The notes beneath the pieces were generated by a model, which searched no databases, was not told the DNA's origin, and saw only the letters and a list, made by a program, of their open reading frames with translations. Both the position numbers and the translations under genes were made by a program. 64,000 bases of DNA from Megaleporinus macrocephalus (lineage: Eukaryota; Chordata; Actinopteri; Characiformes; Anostomidae): assembly GCA_021613375.1 (NCBI GenBank), contig CM038716.1, positions 310,001 through 374,000 of the forward strand, written 5' to 3'. This document shows positions 37,015-50,187 of this stretch, piece after piece (positions within the stretch are counted from its first letter, which is position 1; each line of letters opens with the position of its first letter).

Positions 37015-39008
37015 GGCAACAGCGTCTCTGTGTCACTTGATTAAAAGGGGAAAAACTAAGTAGTACAAAAACAAAGATTATTTTCATTAACAGAACTGTA
37101 CAAATGCTCTGGCAGATCACATTACTCTCATGGCCTGCAGGCAGAGTTGGAGCAACACCCTATTCGTCACTCAGTCTCTACAAAGGAGGCATATGTGTGT
37201 AGCAACAGAATGCTGTGTTGGTGAAATCTGAGAGCAGGTTTTCAGACAGAGCTCTGGAGAGAAGCACTGGGACTTTCAGGCAACTATGCTTAAAACTGGC
37301 CAATAACCACAATGAAGTGAGTGCTCATTAGGACTCTGGATACCAAAAGAACCAAGAAGCATGAACACAAGACTGAAAGGCCAATTAGTTCTGGTGTAGG
37401 ACAACATTCATGGACAGAATCAACAAAGGGGTGACTGGGGGTGCTGTGCTCTATGTCTTTTATAATGCAGGTTAAAAAATAACAGCACTTGACAAAGAAA
37501 AGATCGGAGCAGCGAAATGGTCCATTATTCATATTTGACAAAAAACAATAATAATAATGAATGAAAAGACTATATAAAATAAGTAAGAAAGAATAAAAAA
37601 TGTCATGCTTTAGAAAATTCCTTGCCTAATATCCAGTTTCTATGAGGCATTAATTGACAAGACTGAACTAAAACAATCCTAAATATTTAATCAAATCAAT
37701 TACAGCAGAAAAAAATGGATAGGAAGGCTGGACCCAATAAAAGACCTGTGATGGACTAGAGCAAGAGCAGGTAAACAGCTCATCCCGGTGACTGTGAGGT
37801 TATTCATGCTTTGAGCTAAGATACTCATTTAATAACAAGTCAAGAGAAGGGATCTGAATCTGCTGTCTGCAGTCTGACTATCAGCTGAGCCCATTTGCCT
37901 AAGTGTAGTGTCTCTCATGACGATCACTATATCATCATGTGAGCAGCCCACACTAAGTGTTCCATAAACCAGCTCAACAAAGTACGACCAAGTCAGATTC
38001 CTTCTCCCTCTTAACTGCTGATAGGGCTTAGAGATCTGGCTCCATTTTTATGCTGATGAGCCAAGAAGCGACAATTGGAGGATTTTCAGTCTACAGCACA
38101 GAGGAGTTGATTATGCGGATATGAAAATGTCTCGGTTTTCTGTTGTGCCCACCATCACTTTCCCCTGTCAAGCCTGACTAGAAAGCATATGCACTTTATA
38201 TTTTCTTAAAGAACAAAATAAAGTGAAATTAGTCTCATTTTTAAAAGGACTCATGTCGAACAAAACAGAGGGAACCCAAAAGTGCCAAAAGCAAAGATGT
38301 ATAAAGCAATGAGCGCATTTTCAGACTATCTGTGTGTTGAATTATGTCGGAAAGAGCATTGATGTTTGTGCCTGAATAAAAAGGCTGAATGTATCTAAAC
38401 ATGATAGCCAGCTTAATTTGACACGTGTTGTTTGAAATATTCTTTGATGAAGTAACAATATGTTAAGATGAAAACTCAAGCAAGGATAAAATGTACAAAC
38501 ACTGGGAACTGTGGTAATGGTGCCTGATCACACAGAGGAGTGTTTCAGCATCACATTTCAGTGTGGCATACAACAGGCCATAACACAAACAGACCAACAG
38601 ACACCCAAGAAGCAGGTAACCGGGTGGCTTTACATGCTGCTTTAACCATGAGTCATGCACGCTTTACAACAGGTAGGCTCTCATTACTAAACATTAACTT
38701 TACAACGAATAATAAAAGCCTGAAACTACGAAAGAGGAACCTGTTACGTGCTTAACGTGTAGAAGGAACACGCAAACAAGTAGAAGCAACCTCTAATAAC
38801 TTAGGGCCTGCCAAATATTCAAATGAATAAAAATCGCACTCTACTTATAGACTTGTTCGACTCGTTCATAGAAACCAAACATTACCATTCCGCGCAGTTG
38901 AACTCTACAGTCTCTGTGAACGTGCTCGTATAATAAAACGGTGGCTGTAATGGCATAAATACCAGTCAGAACTGAGTATTGCACTTACTTACTCCCTGTC
39001 TGACTTAC

Positions 39009-39230
39009 TCATGCAGCTCTACGAAAACTCGTGGCCCCGGGGTCTGAACACCAGCATCAAGTTTGCATTTACAAGTTGGTCACTGTGCACTCTCACTGCA
39101 AAGCTTCACAAACTTCCACTTCAGCGAAACACGGAGGAAATCCAAAATGCATCGAACCCCACGCAGACAAGGAAACACAATCTTGGCAGTTCTAGGTAAA
39201 CTGACTTAGCAGCTGACACAGGTAGGTTGG
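39009..39230 (-). promoter_or_regulatory. syne4: Probable promoter/non-coding first exon of the nesprin gene
   Basis: CpG-enriched sequence with a CACGTG E-box (about 39246-39251) and GC-rich boxes just upstream in minus-strand terms. A minus-strand donor (ATGA|GTAAGT) ends at 39009. Splicing it to the acceptor at 29285 would give a non-coding leader before the ATG. No transcript data were available, so this rests on signals only. Confidence 0.35.
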
Positions 39231-39379
39231 AGCCACGCCTCCGGACCACGTGATGGGCCTTTTTGCTTTAATTATTTATTTCTTTTGCTTAACGCTAATA
39301 GCGCTGATGCATGTGGATGCATACATTTCCCATTGCTATTATTACCCTACATTTTAATAGATTCGGGCATTGTAGACTA

Positions 39380-39897
39380 TACACTTTATTAGGTACACCT
39401 ACCATGTATCTACCCTCACTTTCCTTCTTTTCAGTTCCACTTACAAGCAATTGTTGTTCTACAATTACAGACGGTAGTCCATCTGATTATCTGCATACTT
39501 TGCTCATTACATTAACATTACAGCCCCATTTTGTCCTGTTATTAAATGGCTAGGGCATCCAATGGACTGCCACAGAGCAGGTGAGGGATGGTGGATTATT
39601 CTCAGTCCAGCAGTGACATTAAGGTGATTAAACACTTCAGCATCACTTCTGTGTCTGATCCACTCCTACCAGCACAACACTAATACGCCACAGCCATGTC
39701 AGTGTTACTACAGGTATGAAAATGATCCACCACCCTAACAATACCTGCTCTGTGGCAGTTCTGTGGGACCCCTCATTGAAGAACAAGGTAACAAATCATG
39801 CAGAGCAACAGATAGACTAATTGCATAACAACAAGTTGCTCCTGTGTGGTGAATGGAGTGAGAGTATATATAAACTAGGTGTACCTAATAAAGTGTA
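39380..39897. mobile_element. Non-autonomous DNA transposon (MITE-like) with 22-bp terminal inverted repeats
   Basis: The ends, cactttattaggtacacct-type, are perfect inverted repeats: 39380-39401 against 39876-39897. The 518-bp interior is non-coding and carries blocks common in fish interspersed repeats (tctgatccactc, ccatgtcagtgtta, atacctgctctgtggcag). No clear target-site duplication was seen. Confidence 0.8.
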
Positions 39898-41499
39898 CCT
39901 ATAAGGCAAGTGGAGCTGATCAAATGTGTAATAAATATAGATAAAAGGTAGATGTGCCAAATAAAGTGTTCAGTGAGTATAGTAAAATAATAATTATAAC
40001 ATAACACTGTTTAGCCACCCCCAACAAAGTGTATAAATATTACAGCTAGATTTAAGATGATGTAAGGAAAATATCACATAACTTCTTATAATTGTTCTGA
40101 AGCCAAGATGGATTACTGACTAGGCCAGAAGCAATAAAGCAAAACATTAGTGACACAAATATCCCTTGAATAAATAAATTGATTACATTCTGTTTTCAGA
40201 CATGTTTCTGTTTTTAAGTATTTTTGGTGCATGAAATATTTTCTAAATATTTGAATATTTGAATCTTGAACAATGATGATAACAATATGTCAATTACAGT
40301 TTTGCAATATTGCACATTAATAAGCACATTCAATTTAATAGCAAAATATAAAAATTAACATTAAACACTGTTTAATCTAATTTAATTTTTTTTTTTTTTT
40401 TAATTTTATATTTTTCCATTTATAAGGGAACAGGGAAACTCCAAAGACTTTTGTGTCCAGGGATCTCTTAAGGCATTGATCTGTTCCCTTAATTAAAGTG
40501 ATGATCATAATCAAGTTATGTTTTTTTACTGATTTTTGGTCTCATGTGACAAAATGATAGGATTAAGTATAAGTATGATACAGGCATAAAAACTCACTTA
40601 AAAAAACATTTTACACAAAATGTAAAAATAAATGTTTTTTCTCATTGATTTAGAAATCATCTGAACTATTTCAGATTATTTTGATGTTAAACTTTGTATG
40701 ACTGTAATAACTGTACTTTTGTAAGACTTACAAACTTACTTTCAAAGTCCCATTTACACCAGCATAGCCTACATAACAATGACAGCAATTACAAGGTTTT
40801 CAATAAAGGCAAGCAAATAACATGTCAGCTAAAGGACTAAACCCATTCAGTAATGTATAGGCTATTTAGGTTTATCAGAGCAGAAGGGTTGCTATGAAGT
40901 AGAAGGGCTTTATTTAATGATACAATAAATAACCTGCTTAGAAGCATAGTTGTTTTTCAATTCACCTTTAGAATGTAATGATCAGAATGGCTTATCTTCA
41001 CTGTTTAAATCCATGGATTTATTTGCATGCACAGGGCTCGCTGATAGGGGTAATACGCATATTCAAATGAAGGGGTATTCTGGATCAGTTACATAAGAAC
41101 AGAATTCAAAGGAGCTTTCTGTTTATCCCACAAACAACTCTTTGTGTAGCAAATATTAGGTTCACAAATAACAATTCCATCTACTACAGAAAACGACAAA
41201 CTATATATACATTGCTACAAGGTTATAAACAAAATAGATAAAATGCTTTGGGATGAATATATCTTAAATGGCGTTCTATTTTTCTTCTAAGGAAAATGCA
41301 AATCACTGAAAAATAGCATGTATGTCTTTCTAGAGAGTAGAAACAATATATTAATAGGCAACCTTCCCAAAGGCAACCTTCCCAACCTTCCTTTGTTCCC
41401 AAAAGAGAGGAACAAAGGAAAAATCCTCAAGGGCTTGCCTTGTTGTCTGACAGGCATTGGCTCCTAACATGGCAAGCACATGGCAAAACAGAGTGACAC

Positions 41500-41830
41500 C
41501 ATTCAGCTCCTTTGATCAAAACAGACGAGAAGAGTGTGCCAATACATTGGGGCCTCTGAGATCCACCAGCCAACCTCCACTCGCAGGCCGCTTGCAAAGA
41601 CGCTTGCTAACACTATTTGTCTTTCTTCTTGCCCAGTGAGAGAAGAAAGCGTTAACTCTCACTCATCTCCCAGCACAGGGAGGGTTCCTTTCCTTCTGCG
41701 ATAATTCACTGGGCCCGTCTGAAAGGATTACTCACTCTGCTAATTATGAACAAAACACACTGTAATTATGCACTGGAGTGGATTTATTTGCTGTATCCCC
41801 ACTCTAATTATTCAGGCAAGAGGAGCTCCC
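41500..41830. promoter_or_regulatory. Candidate enhancer: TCF/LEF site plus clustered homeodomain sites
   Basis: A perfect TCF/LEF site (CTTTGATC, 41510-41517) is followed by a GGATTA K50-homeodomain site (41725-41730). Three TAATTA sites follow (41741-41746, 41763-41768, 41805-41810). The density over about 90 bases is higher than in surrounding DNA. Function is inferred only. Confidence 0.3.
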
Positions 41831-42619
41831 GAATTGGAAAGTCCAGAAGCACAATAGTACATGTGTCCATTGAGGTGAAAAGGTGAGGAGGCTGCTGGCT
41901 TTATTACGGAATAGGGCATAGGTGAAGTTTAGGTCTTCTAAATCTGATGTGAGAGACTCTGAGAGGAAAGAGGTGTGGGTACTTAAATTACATTCAACAC
42001 TTCAACAATCAGTACATATATCATATTATCAAATAGAAAATGTTATAGCCAAATTCACAAGTTGAAAGATTTGGTCCTGTGTAGCCATATGGTGATGTGT
42101 AGAGTGGATCAGGGCCAGTTGGTCTGGGTTGTTGGAGTTAAGATTAAATACAGAGAGGTCTGTAGTTGGAATGGTGCGCAAACACAGTGTCTGTGAGCAT
42201 ATGTGTATGTGACTTTGTTGGGGGAAAAATCGAGAGGAAACAGAACTAATAATATATATTTGCTATTTAATACAATGTAAAAACCCTGCAAGGACGACTT
42301 TTGGGACTATGTGCTTATGCAGAAAACTTATATAAATAAATCACTGGTATAAAGAAGGGAGTGTACACCTGGTAGACCTGGACCGTTAAAACTGTTACCC
42401 TCAGATAAACAACACTTAAGCTCTCATCTTTGAATGAAAATCACGCTATATTCTTGCTTCAGATCTGAAAAGTCCACAGGTGTTTTTGTTCTTCCTACTA
42501 TTGTGATAAAGCAACTGGGTGCTATGAGTGTGAAAGTATGTGTAGCTGTTAGTTAGCTGTTACTGGGAAAAGGAAACAGACAGAACAGAAGCTCAGAAAA
42601 GAATCAGAAAAGAAGCTGC

Positions 42620-42730
42620 TGGCTTCCTCAGAGTCCAGACCTCAACATTACAGATTGTGTTTGGGAATACTTGGATTGTGAGAAAAAGACCTTTGCATAT
42701 TTCTTTAAAAAAAACTGAAAGCAGGTCGTA
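42620..42730 (+). pseudogene. Tc1/mariner-like transposase fragment
   Basis: One plus-strand frame reads PQSPDLNITDCVWEYL, which matches the QSPDLNPIE-x-W block around the second catalytic Asp region of Tc1-type transposases, with changes. There is no start, upstream catalytic region or intact frame, so this is a decayed fragment. Confidence 0.6.
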
Positions 42731-43417
42731 AATAGACTAGAAACAAAAAATGCAAAGGAAACACACACAAAAAAATGCTAAAATAATATATTTAGTTGTT
42801 GAGGCTTTTGTGTCTCTCAACTAGACCGGCCCACACACATACACTTAGACAGCATCAGCTGTGGGGTTCAAAATGGCCATTAAATACAGGTTATTCCCTT
42901 GTTTACCGACAGGAAAACATTAAATGGTATCAGGGTAGCACCAGCAGACCAGGCACACAGATGCTGCTTTAATTTGTGGCATCAGTCCCATGGACATACA
43001 ACATACATGTTTGCTTGAGCCCCATCTCTAACATAATGGACTTCACCCTGTTTGCCTTCATGCCAACTTAAAAGTGCAAATTTCACATTTGTTTAGTGCC
43101 ACGTCAGCAGACATTTCTCTACGGGTAAGATATGAATATTGTAGAGGACGCACAACACAGCTTGCGTGAGTGAGCCCCATTCTTTGAATGAATCATTTAA
43201 TGTTTGCGTAGTAATTATGTAATGGCTCACCAGTATAGCAATCTTGTAATAGAATGCCCCACCTCGTGGCTGTGCTGTGTACTGCATGACACAGATTGCT
43301 GATCTGCTTTGATGTTGAGCCATCATCCCGTTGAGCCTTCATCCCCCAGACTACTACTGACTGGAGCCTGCGGGAAGGCGGAGCTGAACGTCCAACACGT
43401 CCAACCCCGCCAATTTT

Positions 43418-43549
43418 TGACGTGTCACAATGCGCCTCCATCCTTAGCCCACTCCAATCCGTCTGGCTGGAAGTTTGTAGTGCCGACAGAGTATTTAAAC
43501 ACTGGCGCGGCAGAGATCACAGCGATGTGACGTGATGTGGTTAGCAAGG
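43418..43549 (+). promoter_or_regulatory. TATA-type core promoter with CCAAT and CRE-like sites
   Basis: Plus strand: a CRE-like TGACGTGTCA (about 43418-43427), a CCAAT box (43454-43458), a TATTTAAA box (43492-43499) and a second TGACGTGA (about 43528-43535). The predicted start is near 43525, followed by a donor-like CAAGG|GTAATT at 43549/43550. No protein-coding exon follows, so this would drive a non-coding or leader exon. Confidence 0.35.
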
Positions 43550-46500
43550 GTAATTATGATTTTTGTTTATGTTCCTTAATTTGTCGAATGATAGTATATA
43601 TTTTTCATGAAATGTTGTTTATGTTGGGTTAAAGCTGTTGTAATGTGCACTGTGGGTAGTTTTGGAAATGTATTATCTGCTGTCTGCAGGGGTGTCCAAT
43701 CTATCATTCCAAACTAGCAGAGCACACCAGATTCTACTTTGCATATAAAATTGGAAACGCGTGTGCTGAAGATTATCAGGTAAATGATGGGCAGCTGTTG
43801 TACATGTCTGACCCACAGTTTACTTGATGCATTCTTGGACATGGTAGTAATGCAATGCCGATTGTGCAATTATTTTTCTTTAAGATTGTAAGTTTGTATT
43901 TCTCCTGTATTAAATGCACCGGAATATGTATACGTAAATCATTGTAATCTCTGGTACTTCTAATAGGATGCTGTTGTACAGTTTGGAAGTTCTGTAGCTC
44001 TGTACCTAACATAAACAATTGTGTTACACCAAGCCAGGTCGAAGGGAAATGGCCCATACTCAAAATAAAATGAAATGACTAATTGTTCCCTAATGCAGTA
44101 AAAGGGAATTGTGCTAAATTTTTAGTATACAACATTATGTGCTGTACTTGGCGCTTAAATGGACTTAAATGAGTGCTCTGACTTATGGATGTGATGATCT
44201 GCTAAATGTCATACAAATTTTAACCATCAGACCATTATCTATCTATCTGATCTATCTTTTTTTCCATCAGTCACAGGATAAGTCTCTAGATGGCAGGATG
44301 GCTGTGCACCTCTACATACACAGGCTTTTGATGGTGTAGCTTTGTGACACCAAACGTATATTTTTTTGTGTTGGCCAGTGCTGTGTAAGCCTACCATTTT
44401 TAAGGTTGCAGAACCTCATACTTTATTTTGATTTCAGAGTAATGTGTGTCCTCTTATCGATAGAGAATAGGACGGTCAGGATGCAGGGCTGTCATTGGGT
44501 CATTTGAGCATATTAGCTTCACATTCTAAATCAGGCCAGATTTTGCCATGCTGCTGTAAATCTAGCTATATAGCCCTCCAACTGGTACTGCTTTACAGAC
44601 ATATGTATTTTGTGTGTTTTTATAATTATACTTTTAAAGTTTGGAATCCTAGAGAATGACAATTGGCAAAAGATATATGGAGATGTTGCACCACCTCTGA
44701 TTCTACATACATACATCCGAAAAGGAAGCACCTACATTTTATCTACGTTCTTTGTCCCTTTTATCAGCTCCACCTAACATATAGGAACACTTTGCAGTTC
44801 TGCAATTACAGACTGTAGTTTATCTGTTTCTCTGCATACTTTTTTTTACCCTGTTTTGCAATGGTCAGGACCCCCACAGGACCATCACAGAGCAGGTGTT
44901 ATTTGAATGGTGGATCAGAGTCTAGTGCTCACTAAGGCGAGAGTTCCACTGCAGCAGGAGACAGAGAGCCCGAGGCTAGCTGCTATTCGGTTCTTGGAGG
45001 AGGCTGGATGGTCTGGGGGACTGCTGGTGTGACCTGCTAAACCTGTCTGGCTCCATTCAAGGTCTCCTGACTGAGCCTGGGGGGAACAGAGCAACATCTC
45101 ACGTCCTGTGAACAGAGGAGACAGGAACCAGCCCTGTTTGGACAGTTCGAACAGAAGTTAGTTTATCCTCGCCGTGATCTGGAGCTTGCCTGTGGACAAC
45201 GGGGTGCACCCTCCCTAGCTTGAGGGGAGATGATATTCACAGTTCTGTGCGCTGATTAAAACCAGTCTTTAAAAGGACTGACTGTAGCTGGGGAACAAAC
45301 TCGCTACAGAGAACGAGTCCGGAAGTCCGTTGGTCAACCAACCTCACACCAGGGGGACGCCAGAGGGAAAGGCTCAGCCGGTTGGAGGTGAGTGCTGGGG
45401 CAGGTCGCTGAGTCTGCGGATCTCTTGGGCCCCAGGGATAGTGACAGGGTCCCGCTGTGGAGATGCCAAGTTCGGTTGGACCTAAGGAGAGACTCGATGC
45501 ACGACGGCCTGAAGACCACAGACAGGTAAGCTCCGAACCCAACAGTGTAAGAGTAATGCCACACACTGAGGAGTGTGCGTGGCTGTGTTTTATGGGCCGT
45601 GCTAATGAGCTACTGCCATTAGCACTGATGGCTGCCACGTGGGGGTTTGGTTGTCATGGTGATATGCCTGCAAGAGGTGTGTGTGTGTGTGTCTACCTAT
45701 AACTCCGGAGACCGCGATCTCTTGACGCAGTGAGCTGAAGGGCTTACAAGTGTGTTAGTTTGAGCTGTGCTGCTGGTATGAGTAGATCAGGCACAGCAGT
45801 GCTTCTGTTCTATTTTGATAACGTCAACTCATGTGTCCCAATAAAATTCACATACATAACTCATTTGTGTATGTAGTTCCACTTTTACATACATCACACT
45901 TTTTTAAATACTTAAGGTGTGCATTTTTACATTTTTAAAAGTGAAAATCGGACTGCGCAAATGTCTAATCAGTCACATTTATAGACAAAATATAGCCTTT
46001 AACTAATATTTAAGATGGAACCAATAGTTTGCAGAGGCAGAGAGTAAAAGACATAAACTTCACACCACGAAACTTGATATTGAGCATAGCCCGCAGTCTA
46101 AAGACAATGGCAAATTCCACGGGGAATAAAATGTTATACAGATGTTTAAATTATACACATTGTTTTATAATAATTACATTTGAAATCACAATTATAATTT
46201 TGCAATGCAAACGTATACAAATAAGCAATCAGTTGAGTAACATATGTTAACCCTGAAACCAAAGTTCTGTGGTAAAGCATTTTTATTTAACTTACACTCA
46301 AAAAGTAACATTTGATCTGTTCTTTTTAACAGAGACAGCTGGTGTGGGACTGAGTTTGGCAACCTGACCTTCGGATGCTTGAACAGACCTTCGGATGTGC
46401 TACATAGTTCATAATTCTAATTGCACTGTAAGGAGGCTACAAATCACGCTGTCTTGACATGGAGGCTCTTCGCTGGGATGAGATGTGACCTGCTTGTGAA

Positions 46501-46800
46501 GCCATCTGGAGGAGTCAAGGAGAAGTTTGGCCCATAATATGAACTGTTAGGATGTGGAGCCTAATAAGGCATAGTAAGATATACTGTATGAACCTACTGC
46601 CTCATGAACAGAATTTAATGGGCCCATATTATGGAGAAAAACAATATTAAGTTTAAAGAAGTATGCAAACACTGTTTCTAAATGTATTGTTCCCACCTCA
46701 GTCCATATGGCCCATATATAAACTAAGCTTTGAATGTCCCTAATGTGACAAAGAGCACCAGTTTAGTCCTGCTGATTCAATAAAAGGCAACAATTCAGAA
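43525..46800 (+). ncRNA. Possible spliced long non-coding RNA
   Basis: Signals line up on the plus strand: the TATA/CCAAT promoter at 43.45-43.5 kb, a GC-richer exon-like block (about 44953-45525) ending in a strong donor (CAG|GTAAGC), a strong acceptor (ttctttttaacag, exon from 46331) and AATAAA signals at 46779-46784 and 46874-46879. A short frame entering the last exon stops after a few codons. Exon choice is a guess, and part of the block (44744-44935) is transposon-derived. Confidence 0.22.
44744..44935. mobile_element. Partial copy of the 39380-39897 element
   Basis: The series ttgtccctttt, atcagctccacct, ttctgcaattacagac, tgtagtttatctg, cacagagcaggt and tggtggatcag follows the same order as 39420-39600. 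Terminal repeats are missing. Confidence 0.55.
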
Positions 46801-46975
46801 CAGAGATTGTTTCCATATTTTAGTATTCAAGGGAACATGGCATGTAAAAAACTCATTTTTTTTCACATGTGTAAATAAAAGTATGTAGTATGTAAATAAA
46901 GAAATTGTAGTATGAAAGTGCTGTTATAGTTTCAACACATCCCACTCAACCAATCATGCAGTCAATATTTGGAAA

Positions 46976-47041
46976 CTATTGTCACAGAAACAATTAACTC
47001 AAAGCAGGCATGCTTTGAGTTAATTGTTTCTGTGACAATAG
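46976..47041. repeat. Perfect 31-bp hairpin with 4-base loop
   Basis: The arm 46976-47006 is the exact reverse complement of 47011-47041, separated by ggca. GGAAA lies at 46971-46975 and again at 47041-47045, as a 5-bp target-site duplication would. It is a tiny inverted-repeat element, a template-switch product or a hairpin RNA precursor. Confidence 0.9.
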
Positions 47042-47044
47042 GAA

Positions 47045-50000
47045 AGCCAACATATTAAGCCTACATAAATACACAATTGTGCATAAATGTGCACCTAAGC
47101 TCATTGTTTAATACCCTTTACCTTGGCAAATAGTGTATTTTCTCCAGTAAGAACATCATATACAGTATAATGAGAACAGATGTAAATAAACATAAATTCA
47201 ATACAAGAAAAAAGGAGATACTATCTTGTAAGCCAAGGACAAAGTTTATTTCCAGATTTCTCCTGGATGCCCCAAAATTGAATTTATTAAAGTTTTGAAT
47301 GATGTGCAGTACAGTGCAGCCAATCAGAAAATTGTACATATATCTACACCTATAACAGCAGTGGAACCTTTTTTGGTACTATGCATAAGGATTTTAAATG
47401 GTTCTTTAAATAATCAAGCGTCTTCACCATAGAGCAACACATGTTGTGATGTGAAAATAAGTGAACACATCCTCTGCAAGAAAATATAATAATTCTCTAT
47501 TAACTCTCTCTAATAAAACTGTACATTAATGCACAATGGCTGTTAATTTTGAAAAAAAACAAACATGTTCTGTATTGGTCCTACAAGGAAAATTTGTCAT
47601 TTTGGTGCATGTTTATGCCCAATCTGTAAGCAGCACATCATCACCAGCAAAGCAGCACTTCCTGGGCTTAGGTGCCCTGTCTCATTAGCTTGCACAACAG
47701 ATCAAATCTGTTATTGTACAAAAAATTTCCTCTCATTCTCTATGTTTGGCCTAAATATGTTAAGATGTTGTTTTAGAGCAGCTGTATTTATTTAGCCTTT
47801 ATGGATTTGTGTCTAGTTCAGTGGACCTTATGTTACATGCTCAGATCGGTTTGATTTGGCAGAGCAAGCAGCTATGCTCTGGAGAGGTCATGCATTTGCT
47901 AATTGCCTATTGGTCCAAATCATATCAATGGTTGACAGTTGCATTGTGTAAATCTTTGGCTTCAGAGACGAATGCTCGCTTTTTTTTTGTTTGCAACTCA
48001 CAAAAATATGTACTGCAAGACTATAAAATGGGTCGCATCAATTCATAATTTAATGCCATGCACAGACAGATTTTTTTTCAGCTTCAGTGTGGTGCCGTGC
48101 CGGGTTCATTGTGATCTTTGTTGCTTTGATGAATGCTGACGTTTATAAAGAGTGGGCTGCAGTTGCTTTGATCTTTTTAGCTCTACTCAGTTGATGCTGT
48201 TGTATTTTTGATCTGTTAAGCTTGTGTATGATTGATTGGTGTGATGCACTCATTCATCTCCTTAGCCATTGATAGACTCGCACCGTGTTTAGCATATTTC
48301 CACATCTTCCATAGAGGGAGGATATTCATTGCTGTGACTACAAAGTTGCATGTAATCTGTATGAAATGCTGTACTATTTTAGGATTCTAGTTATGCCATT
48401 CTCTTTCCATCTATAGAGAGAAACACAGGATATTTCCCTAAGCTCAGTGAGGGTGAAGGGGATTAAAATGTTCAAAACCACTCTGCACTGTCAGGACCAC
48501 GTTTCTCTTTCAGACACCAGAGGAGGATTCTAAAACAACTGCTCCATATAGGAAGACACAATAGTATTTGTACTAAGTACTATGTATACAACATTTTTAG
48601 TGGGCTACTGCGGATTATCAAATGATCTCATTTGGTACGGAAACAAGAAAAAAACAATATCCGCTCAGTGGGATTTTCATATGATTTCTTTGTAAACCCA
48701 AGTAGCTTAAAAAAGGCAACTGAATATAAATGTTATAAACTCGGTCTGGTGAAAATCTGTCAGTGTGTATAATGTCATTTCTGACGCACTATTAGTAACA
48801 ACCCTAATCTGCGGTTTTAATATGATCATGATGAGAATCATTTAATCTTGAGTTAACCTCAATTTATTGGCATTTTGTAGGTTTTTTTTACATTATTATT
48901 ATTATTATTGGAAATTGTCCCCTGTCTACAATTCTAATGCTTTCTAAATAATCTTTTCAGCACTCAGCTAAGGTGTTCGTTAATGTCCCTAAAAAGGCAA
49001 ATTTGCTAATTCCGTTTAGCACAGTAATGTTGAAAAAAGTAGTACAGCACAATAAATTATCTTCACTGCTTTTTATTGTGTAAATATGCACATTATAAAC
49101 ACAGGACAAATATGTTATTTATATTTTTTAAATATTATAAGAGCTCCAACACTGACATTTAATGCTATGATATGCTGCTCATCAGTCTCTAGCGTTTGTC
49201 TCTTTAAATACATGCAACACCTCTTAAAACCAAGAGATGGCGCCATTTCGACGGTTTACGCAAACTATTTCCCTTTACAGTTAAATTGGGTTTAACCGCT
49301 GTCAAAATGAAGTTAATTTGGAATAACAAATAACAGAAAAACTGTCATCCAACTGTAACTGACGTCGAAGATAACACGAAGCTTTATGGACGGATGAAAA
49401 AGAAAATATTTATTTCTGCCATTTTACAGAAGACTGGGGGTAAAGGGCACAGGAGAATTTAGAAATATATATAATATATGAAAACATCGGTAAAGTGACT
49501 ATTTTACGCAGGCCTTTCTACTAAAAAACGTGCATTTGTATGCTGGTCTGCGCTGGTTTCAGTGGTTGACCAGCATACATCGCTGCTGTCGGAACAAAAC
49601 CTTTCTAACAAAGCCTCTTAATGTTTGGCTTTTTTTCATTTTTTGACATAGTTTTAAAATGCCTGTTGTCCTTTAGATTGTGTGTAAATTTTATGATGGA
49701 TGAACCAAATTAAATGTCACTAAAATGACTAGTAAAAACGTAAAGCGTATTTTTCTCTTTCTCAGTCGCTCGCGTTTCTTTTTTCTCGCTACATTTACTT
49801 TGCTAGGTCAGTCTGCTTTATTAGTTATATTTTTATTAAAGAAGATATTTTTTTACAATGAGGGCGGGTGTCTATCTGCTGTATATGTATTTATTCTATT
49901 TTGTTTTTGCTTTGAACTGTTTTGGTGTTCAGACTGGGGTTCTATTTAACGACACCTAAGCAATGAACGGTCGACGTTGGCGAAGTTGTGGGTAATATTG
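47045..50000. other. Intergenic region upstream of the homeobox gene
   Basis: AT-rich, without recognisable genes. An ATT microsatellite lies at about 48891-48908, and a CTTTGATC-type TCF/LEF match lies near 48157. Short frames appear random. Confidence 0.45.
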
Positions 50001-50162
50001 TTGTTTAAATTCGCTGAACAACTGAAATTTAGGTTTATATTTTAAAATATCTCAGTGTCAGACACTCTTGTGGACTAATAGCTCTGTTCTGGTCTGCGTT
50101 GTATTGCAAATCTGAAACACAACGTCTTTTCTGTCTTCCATCGAGGAAAAACGCGAATATAA

Positions 50163-50187
50163 ATCAAAGACGCCAGATTGATCAAAG
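50163..50187. promoter_or_regulatory. Paired TCF/LEF-type sites
   Basis: ATCAAAG (50163-50169) and GATCAAAG (50180-50187) lie in the same orientation, 17 bases apart, about 2.1 kb upstream of the homeobox gene ATG. Confidence 0.4.

Larger units (their letters stand above)
39900..43300. other. Intergenic region between nesprin and homeobox genes, proximal part
   Basis: No coding exon was recognised. It contains a candidate homeodomain/TCF-rich enhancer (41500-41830) and a Tc1-like transposase scrap (42620-42730). A poly-T run lies at about 40387-40402. Confidence 0.45.

Noticed and set aside
45237..45638. 133-codon minus-strand frame
   Set aside because: No recognisable domain, opposite to the splice signals of the possible lncRNA, and in a GC-richer block where chance frames are longer.
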